A program made the position numbers and the translations under genes. From Planococcus citri (taxonomy: Eukaryota; Arthropoda; Insecta; Hemiptera; Pseudococcidae): 64,000 bases of DNA. The stretch spans positions 30,926,559-30,990,558 of the forward strand of contig NC_088680.1 of assembly GCF_950023065.1 (NCBI RefSeq). Direction: 5' to 3'. Below are positions 57,591 through 64,000 of this stretch, in pieces (position 1 is the stretch's first letter; each line of letters begins with the position of its first letter). A model generated the notes under the pieces. It was not told the DNA's origin. It saw only the letters and a program-made list of their open reading frames with translations, and did not search any database.

Positions 57591-58789
57591 TTTATCAAAA
57601 AAATGAAAATAAGGTTATAATAATGAAATAAATAATAAAATTATCAAGACAAAAACTGAGAACGAAAAAACAATTGAATGAAAACCCAATACTTTGGCTC
57701 TTAGAAAAAAGAATACAGCTTACAGCAACTCCAAAAGAAAGAGAAGCAGGCAAATAAGAATGTGTTGGTAGGTACTTAGGTGATCCCTCGTAATGCATTA
57801 TGGACTAACTGAGCAACACATATGCTGTTTACGTCGTGTGTATAAAATTATACTTTCTGGTTGGAAAATTAGAATTTACTTCGTCGACTATAATATTCAC
57901 ATGCCACCGGTGGTGCACATTTTGCGGAAAAGTTGGCACTAAGAAGAGGGGAGAAGGGAAGAGTGAGAGGATGTGAATGACTTTATCCTTATATCGCAGC
58001 TTGTGTGTAATGTTTGGAATTAGGATAGATATTGGAAAGTGTTACATGCATGCAAACGTTTTTGTATAAAATGGACGAGGTATCCTTCGAAGATATGAAC
58101 ATACTTACTGGAAAAAAAAGAAGTTCAACTCGCCCCAAGTTGATTGCATGGAACCTCCACTAAAGATGGTTGAAAACTACAAATATGCTTCCTTCTAACG
58201 ACTTCCACTGGCGCGCAAAATATGAAATAAAAATAAATTGATGAGCCATCGTGCAAATTTTGGGTGATTTCAGAGTCAACATGGAATGAATTCGCAGGCA
58301 CTTTCATGGAATTCATCTATTAAGATTTTTGGATTAATTATTTTGATGATAAAATTCCTCTCCCAAAAAGAACATTCTCTCAATCAGCAGAATTTTTTTT
58401 AGATCGGACAGAGAAAAAATCGAAAAAGAATTCAGATACACAGATCAATAGACATAATTTTATGGGCTGAATTTTATTTTTCGATTTTTCGACGAATTTC
58501 TGAAAATTCAAATTTAAATAAAATCATTTCTCATGAAAATAAAAAAAAAATAAAAAAACAAATTAGTCAACCAAGAATAAGTGATAATTTCAAGTCAATC
58601 TGGAATTTTTAGTCATAATCTTTAGATACGGTAAGAATCTAGTTTTCAAAATATCCCATAAAGAAAATTCAAATGAAATTCATCTCAAATAAAGATCAAG
58701 TGCAGATTTCCATCTCCATCAAGTGATCCATTTTATTCAGATCCACATCATTGATGGATATTAGGATGGATCATGAAAAAAAAGTTTGG
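57591..58789. other. Non-coding, nothing recognised
   Basis: Short minus frames at 57595-57798 and 58125-58316 lack features. Around 57800-58060 the sequence is unique and slightly CpG-bearing. Confidence 0.3.
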
Positions 58790-58920
58790 GGTTTTTAGCT
58801 CAATTTGGTCGAAACCTTCATTTTGAGTTGAAAGCCTTCCAGAAAAAAATTTGGCCCAAAAGTGCTCCCTAAGGGTAGATATTGATTCAAAAAATTGTCC
58901 TATTCCAAAACGTAGCAATT
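58790..58920. repeat. Single arm of the 41.5/62.8-kb foldback family
   Basis: Contains 'ctcaatttggtcgaaaccttcattttgag', 'gaaagccttccagaaaaaa', 'cccaaaagtgctccctaagggtagata', the same order as the left arm at 62870-62950. No matching right arm was found nearby, so this is a solo or broken copy. Confidence 0.55.
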
Positions 58921-61900
58921 CTGAATGATTTTCAACTCGAGTGTACTTTCAGAGCTGAAAAAATGCCAACACTGGATCGATGGTGACTCCAGAGTACCTC
59001 AAACCACCATTAATTGATTGGGGACGGGAGGAGCAGAGAGTCCAGAGAACATGATTTACACTGAATTCACTTTCAGCAATAAAACTCCTCTAAAGGAATG
59101 TTCTATCTTGCAAGTTTGCGTAGGTATAGGTATACTTTGGAAGGTAAAGAACGCGTTGAGAAAGACTGCGTTGAAAGTGAAAATATTCAAGAAGATAGCC
59201 ATCCCTGAGCAAAGTTTATCGGCCGTGTAAAATACCTATGCGCGTAAATTAGGATTTAAACGGTACGCTGTGTGAGGCTGCGAACTGCCCAAAATACTGA
59301 TACCAGCTTGTAAATCGAGCCAGCTTTATTTTTTTTTTCTCGCCTTACTTTTATCTACAAATATCCATACGTGGTCGTGATTAATAGTCGAAGAAAAAGA
59401 AGACCAAATTCAGGTAGCCTGAATACATAGAACGTCATCGGTCGTGGAGTAAAAATAATTGAAATTTTATTACGTATCGATCGTTCCACTTCAAAATAAG
59501 GTAGAGAGGGGATCGCCACGTGCAAAACTCCAAAGACACGTGAGAGGTAAGAAAGAAGGTGCGATTTTATGGAAAATCGACGAATAAAAAAGGTGGTGAT
59601 TTTTCAGCACCTATTCGAGACATAGGCGACGTCATTTACATAAATATTTTACTTCATCATCAACGCACGAATATTTGCGTTAAAGTTAAAAAGGGGAATG
59701 TTTTATGTTAAAATCACTTAAACGACTCTCAATGCTCGTTGTGTGGTGTCGCGACAACAGCGTGCAAAAGCCTCGTATTAAAATTCATATTATTTATCGT
59801 AACGTAAGACCAGAGAAGACGGCGTTGAAAAAGAGAAAGATGTCTTCTTAGTGGTCCTTTCGCGATCATCTTCACGTTAAAAAAGCTGCGCTGATAAATT
59901 ACCGCGAAAAATATTTACAATTTTTCTCATTATAATATGGCCAAAAAAAAGCACAGAAAAAAAAACAAGGGTAAGAGCTGAGGCACACGGTAATCAGAAT
60001 TTCATTATGTTCGAAACGTTTTTCGGTAAATAATCTTGGGAGAGCTCGTGTTTGCCTGCTACTCGCTAGGTTGGGTTTATTTTTCCCCCAGCTGTGTTGC
60101 ACATCTCTTCCCCTCATACCCTGTACGAGTTATTGTTTGTTCGAGACTTTTTTCTATATCCTCGAGCTATTCAAACAAGTATGCAGTTTTAATTAATCGT
60201 CCCGATGGTAACGGTTATCGACCGTGGGGTTGTAAAAATTAAACTCGTTTTATTGTCTATAGCTAATGGCTGGCGATGGCGTTCCATTCTGTTGTCATCA
60301 TTGCGGTTATGCTTGAGAACCATATAAACTAATGAGAAAAGTTCATTTTGTGGGGTTTTTTCTTTTCTTAAACGCTCGAATTGTTCATAAGTACTAGAAG
60401 AGTAGAGGCAAAGATTCGTTTTGCGGTAGAATTTTTTTCAAATAGAGTGTCCAGCTGTCCACTTGTCCAGGGAGTGAATAGTTCAACTGAAAATACGTAC
60501 AATAGGTATTCAGTTTTTCTGAAGTGAGTGAGCCTGAAATGGAAATTGAATGGAGTAGGGGTATCTGAATTTTCAAAAACCAAAATTCTGACTATTATTT
60601 TTTGTGCAACTTTTCAAAGTGAATAAAAAAGGTTCTTCAATTTCTAACAAGATACCCTATTTGTTTTTGGAGTGTTCAACTAATTTGAGAGCAATGCGTT
60701 CACTTACCTAAGAACTTCTTACAGACTCCATGTAGGTGGTAAACATTGAAAAGAATAACTTGAAAGTTTACCTACTCTTTAATATTCCTACCTATAAATA
60801 GATAGCTAGTGGTAGCTAAGTAGGTATGAACTGTGAACGCACAGTGCACTATACGTAATTTTACGACAGCAAGTTCGGCACTGTTAATGAAGTTGCATGT
60901 ACTTTACTCTTTGAACGTTGTTGTTTATCGTTCGACCGCACGGAGCTTGTTTAATATTCATAATACTACGAGTACCTTGCCTTACCTTACTTTACCTTAT
61001 AGATATATACCTGACCTACTCATCGTATCGTGTACTTGTGCTCGGTGTTATTCGTTTTGTTTATTTTCAAATTAACGTCCGTCCCGGTATTGCTGCGTTT
61101 CTACCCTTTTTCTCCTCATACCTTCGCCATGTTTCCCTCGACAAACGTTTGGCTCTGTGCGATGTTTTTCTGTTTCTCGATGAATATGTACAACAAAAGG
61201 TACACAGTTTTGCAAAGTTAATTATCTTTTGTGGATATTAGCCGGAAGTCGTTAAAGTATTATTTATCGCTCGACTGCCTCTGATGCGATGCGATATCAG
61301 ATAAATAAGTACTTAATCTGGTTCAGAGCTTCGGGTGTATTTGATGATTTTGGTTGCACTGTTGTCTTGGATGTTGGTCCTCACGTTGTAATGAAAAATG
61401 CATTTTAGCTTTTAAAATGTTAGATAATAAATGAACAAAAAAAAACTGCTCACATTTTTACATCTTTTTTCAACTCGAATATTACAAGCGTACAGAACGC
61501 ATAATGTATAATAACTAAAATTGCCTGAGGCAGCAAATTATCTCTTTCAGTAATTTTAATCCTTGAAGTAATAAGTGATCATTTTTGTAATTTTTATAAA
61601 AAAAAATTAGGACCTATTTTTGCAAGTTTGATAAAAAACATGACCTTTGATCATTTTTTTTGTTTTGTTTTTTTTTTTTTTGATGAAAAAATATCTTTTT
61701 TCATATCTTAGCAAAAAAATTTCTATGTGTACACCATTTGGCTGGGAACATGACTTGTTTTGCAATTATTCTGACAAGAAAACAATACTTTTTTGTACAA
61801 ATTTTGGAGTGAAGTAGTCTTGTCAGTAATATGTGATCTTATACATTATTAAAATCATTTATTTTGTTGATAGTAAGAAAAAATATTGAATAGTTTGTTT

Positions 61901-62112
61901 ATTATTTTAAAGAACAAAAAAATAAATAAATTACTTACAATTAAGCTGTGCTTCATACAGATCTAATTCTTCCGGAGTACACTTCCATCATTTTCAACTT
62001 CTGTAATGCCTCTTGAATTTCAGATGTGACAAAATTTTTTTGCAAATCTTTGTTTTAAATACATATCCAAACTTAGAAAATATGAGCATCACTCATCTAA
62101 AGGAGTTCTCAC
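58921..62112. other. Non-coding, two CpG-bearing unique blocks
   Basis: Blocks at about 59250-60330 and 60830-61300 have frequent CpG and few repeats; short frames on both strands there (59899-60117, 60036-60242, 60833-61075, 60918-61241) have no family features. A low-complexity stretch at about 61590-61700 is T-rich with a poly(T) run. The last part (61930-62112) would hold the 3' end of the minus-strand gene below, with possible further coding words 'EIQEALQKLKMM' near 62020-61985. Confidence 0.35.
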
Positions 62113-62666
62113 CTTAGAACACACTAGAGAACTAAATTTATCTAACTTGACCAACATCAACTTCTTGTCACTCTCCATAAGAATAAAATCACTGTGGTAG
62201 TTATGAAATTTAGCTACTAGGATGCAATGATCTCTTGCTGGGAAATTTGTGCATCCAAATCTGCCTTTCATGATTGCTATTTTGGTAGTTTGGCACACAA
62301 CAATAAAATAACCATGGGTAATATTCATTATTTAATTACACCAACACAAAATTAAAAAAAATCTAAGTACTTACATATTGTGAAATGCAGCTGCATCATT
62401 AGGTATCCATGAAGTCCACAGTTTTGCTCCAGTGGAGATGAAGTAATGGAAAAATTTTTCTCCAGCAGCATTACCACCCTACAAAATGAAAATATTCTTC
62501 ATTGTAGGGTTGCGAGTAACTCTGTGGGAAGCTTTGCTTTTTTTGCCAAGAACTTTTACATGTCTTGTTTTCATCAACGTTGTAAATTGCATTTGTTGGA
62601 AAATTGGTGATTACTTACTCTTTTTAAAATGTTGAAGTACATATCATTAGTTTCTTGAATGGACTT
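62113..62666 (-). CDS. Exons of an unrecognised gene or recent relic
   Basis: Three exons can be joined on the minus strand. Exon at 62666-62619 (16 codons, KSIQETNDMYFNILKR) has donor AGA|GTAAGT. Exon at 62478-62375 follows acceptor TTTTGTAG and reads GGNAAGEKFFHYFISTGAKL onward to AAAFHN, with donor AT|GTAAGT. Exon at 62260-62113 begins after AAAGGCAG, reads FGCTNFPARDHCILVAKFHN onward to SLVCSK and has donor AAG|GTGAGA. Phases agree at each joint. A terminal exon after about 62053 would end within 20 codons. Upstream, open words (IPFKDRIPQTIWSQFVE near 62740-62690) are in a different frame, so the 5' part is missing or broken. I do not recognise the family: no membrane segment, no known catalytic motif. 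Confidence 0.4.
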
Positions 62667-62839
62667 CTTTCAGGTAACTTCAATGTTTTAAGCTTTCTAC
62701 AAACTGAGACCATATTGTCTGAGGGATTCTATCTTTGAAGGGGATTTTGTAGTTATGTTTGGCAGTATATTCGTTTATCACAAGTACAATAACTTCCAGG
62801 TTTGATAAACAAAATTTTCATCCTTCTCAAATTAAGGTA
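62667..62839. other. Possible further exon sequence of the minus-strand gene
   Basis: Minus-strand words with coding character (YKIPFKDRIPQTIWSQFVES) end at a stop near 62690 in one frame. They may be an upstream exon whose donor I could not place, or part of a decayed copy. Confidence 0.25.
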
Positions 62840-63810
62840 AATTGCAAAAAAAATTGGCAGGTGTAGCTCAAATTCAGTGGATACCTTCATTCCGAGTTGA
62901 CAGTCACATACAGAAATTCTAGCCTCGGAGGTGCCATTTAAGGGAGATATGTGTCCCCATAGAGAGAGCATTTTTTAAAAAATCATAATTTTTTCGCTAT
63001 AGCCCCTAATACCCCACCTGTTTTTAGAAAAAATGGCCCAGTTTCAAGAGATACTTACTATTTGAGATTTTTTTTATCGACTTTGCTATTATCATTTAGA
63101 ATCCAAGACTACTTTTAGGGTTCCCAAGCGTTGGAAGATTTGCAACTGGCTGATTCCGGAGTAAATTTGTGTTCTGAAGGTACATATTTTATTCGCAAAT
63201 ATTTCACATTTATTGCACAACATCGAATAATTAATATCATTTCTGAAACTAGGGAAATATTTTAGAACACAGTAGAGGCAATTTTTCAAGGTGTTATTAT
63301 CAATTTTAAGAAATCCACAAAAATAGTCTAAATCTTGACATATTTTTTGGGGGTTTTATTATAAATTGACAATAATAACCAAAAAATTGACACCACAACG
63401 TTTCAAAATATTTTCTCAGTTTCTGAAATGATTTTTTTTTGATATTTTGGCATAATAATTGCGAAATATTGGGGAACAATAAATTTTCAAAACACGAATT
63501 TACCCTAGAGTCGCGCGACTTGAAAATTTTCAATCACTCAGTAGAAGCTTAGATACCTAAAAGTGGTTCTGCATTATGCAGAATCTCAAATTTTATCTTT
63601 GAAAAGTGGATCATTTTTCCAAAACAGGTTGGGTAATGGGTATACGCTGGAGTGAAAAATCCACAACTGTTTTGAAAATGCTCTGTCTTTGAGGGACCCA
63701 TATCTTTCTTCCAGGGGCACTTCTGGATTTAAATGATTTTTTTTTTTGACCGACATCCTACTCAAAATGAAGGTCTTTATTGAATTCTGCCAAAATTCTC
63801 ATCCATTTTT
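62840..63810. mobile_element. Foldback element, family shared with 41500-42330
   Basis: The left arm has 'aaattcagtggataccttcattc', 'ggtgccatttaagggagatatg', 'cacctgtttttagaaaaaatgg' and 'tatttgagattttttt'. The right arm carries reverse complements in reverse order: 'aatctcaaattttatc', 'ccatttttccaaaacaggttgg' in part, 'catatctttcttccaggggcac' and 'gaaggtctttattgaattc'. The centre (63200-63500) shares 'aaatattttag/gaa(c/t)acagtag' and 'gatattttggcat' with the centre of the 41.5-kb copy. The 63092-63289 and 63306-63533 minus frames are by-products. Confidence 0.7.
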
Positions 63811-64000
63811 AGAGTTTAAAATTTTGGGGTGGGATTCATAAGAAATTAGTAATTACCAAACAATTTTGAAATAGTATGTAGGATAAATTATTTTTTGAAT
63901 TCAATTTTATAAAAATCATACACCTGTCTATCAACAAGAATCGGAACTGAAAACTCAGAAAAATCAAATTTTTAAATTGATGCTAAATGTCTAAGGTGAG
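63811..64000. other. Non-coding window end
   Basis: AT-rich sequence with no gene or repeat that I can resolve. Confidence 0.3.

Overview
This window is eukaryotic nuclear DNA: AT-rich, gene-poor and crowded with diverged repeats. Genes carry GT-AG introns and AATAAA poly(A) signals, and there are no operons or bacterial ribosome-binding sites. TAGGTA/TACCTA hexamers are everywhere. A tandem pair of secreted, bacterial-type 'AAA-ATPase-like' proteins, a secreted DNA/RNA non-specific endonuclease relative and a methuselah-type 7TM protein all point to an insect. My best guess is a sap-feeding hemipteran such as a mealybug. That is inference from gene content and style, not a database result.

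Layout. 1-5995: non-coding, with a possible first coding exon at 446-466 (+) and a 1.26-kb foldback element at 2838-4097. 6031-6453 (+): a four-helix membrane protein. 8985-9899 (-): a 7TM receptor-like protein without an ectodomain. 9.9-14.9 kb: repeats, including a 304-bp hairpin (11949-12252) and a tRNA-derived SINE. 14936-16864 and 19891-21543 (+): two tandem secreted AAA-ATPase-like paralogues. 21.8-35.2 kb: mostly repeats and CpG-bearing unique DNA, with a possible membrane-anchor terminal exon at 26747-26870. 35441-41026 (-): a seven-exon secreted nuclease-family gene whose reading frame I could splice in full (477 codons plus stop) and whose catalytic residues appear to be replaced. 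41.5-43.2 kb: a foldback element and a near-perfect MITE. 46255-49063: a 1.4-kb tandem duplication. 53.1-54.3 kb (-): a decayed coding region with a module repeated three times. 62113-62666 (-): exons of an unrecognised gene or relic. 62840-63810: a second copy of the 41.5-kb foldback family.

How the parts relate. The two ATPase-like genes share a signal peptide, domain order and a splice acceptor just upstream of the ATG, so they arose by local duplication; one then gained, or the other lost, a long Ser/Thr-rich linker. The nuclease-family gene also encodes a secreted protein, so three of the four confident secreted or surface genes here belong to families known to expand in sap-feeding insects. 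No joint pathway can be shown from the sequence. Much of the rest is inverted-repeat DNA: at least eight separate foldback structures, which could yield long hairpin RNA if transcribed.
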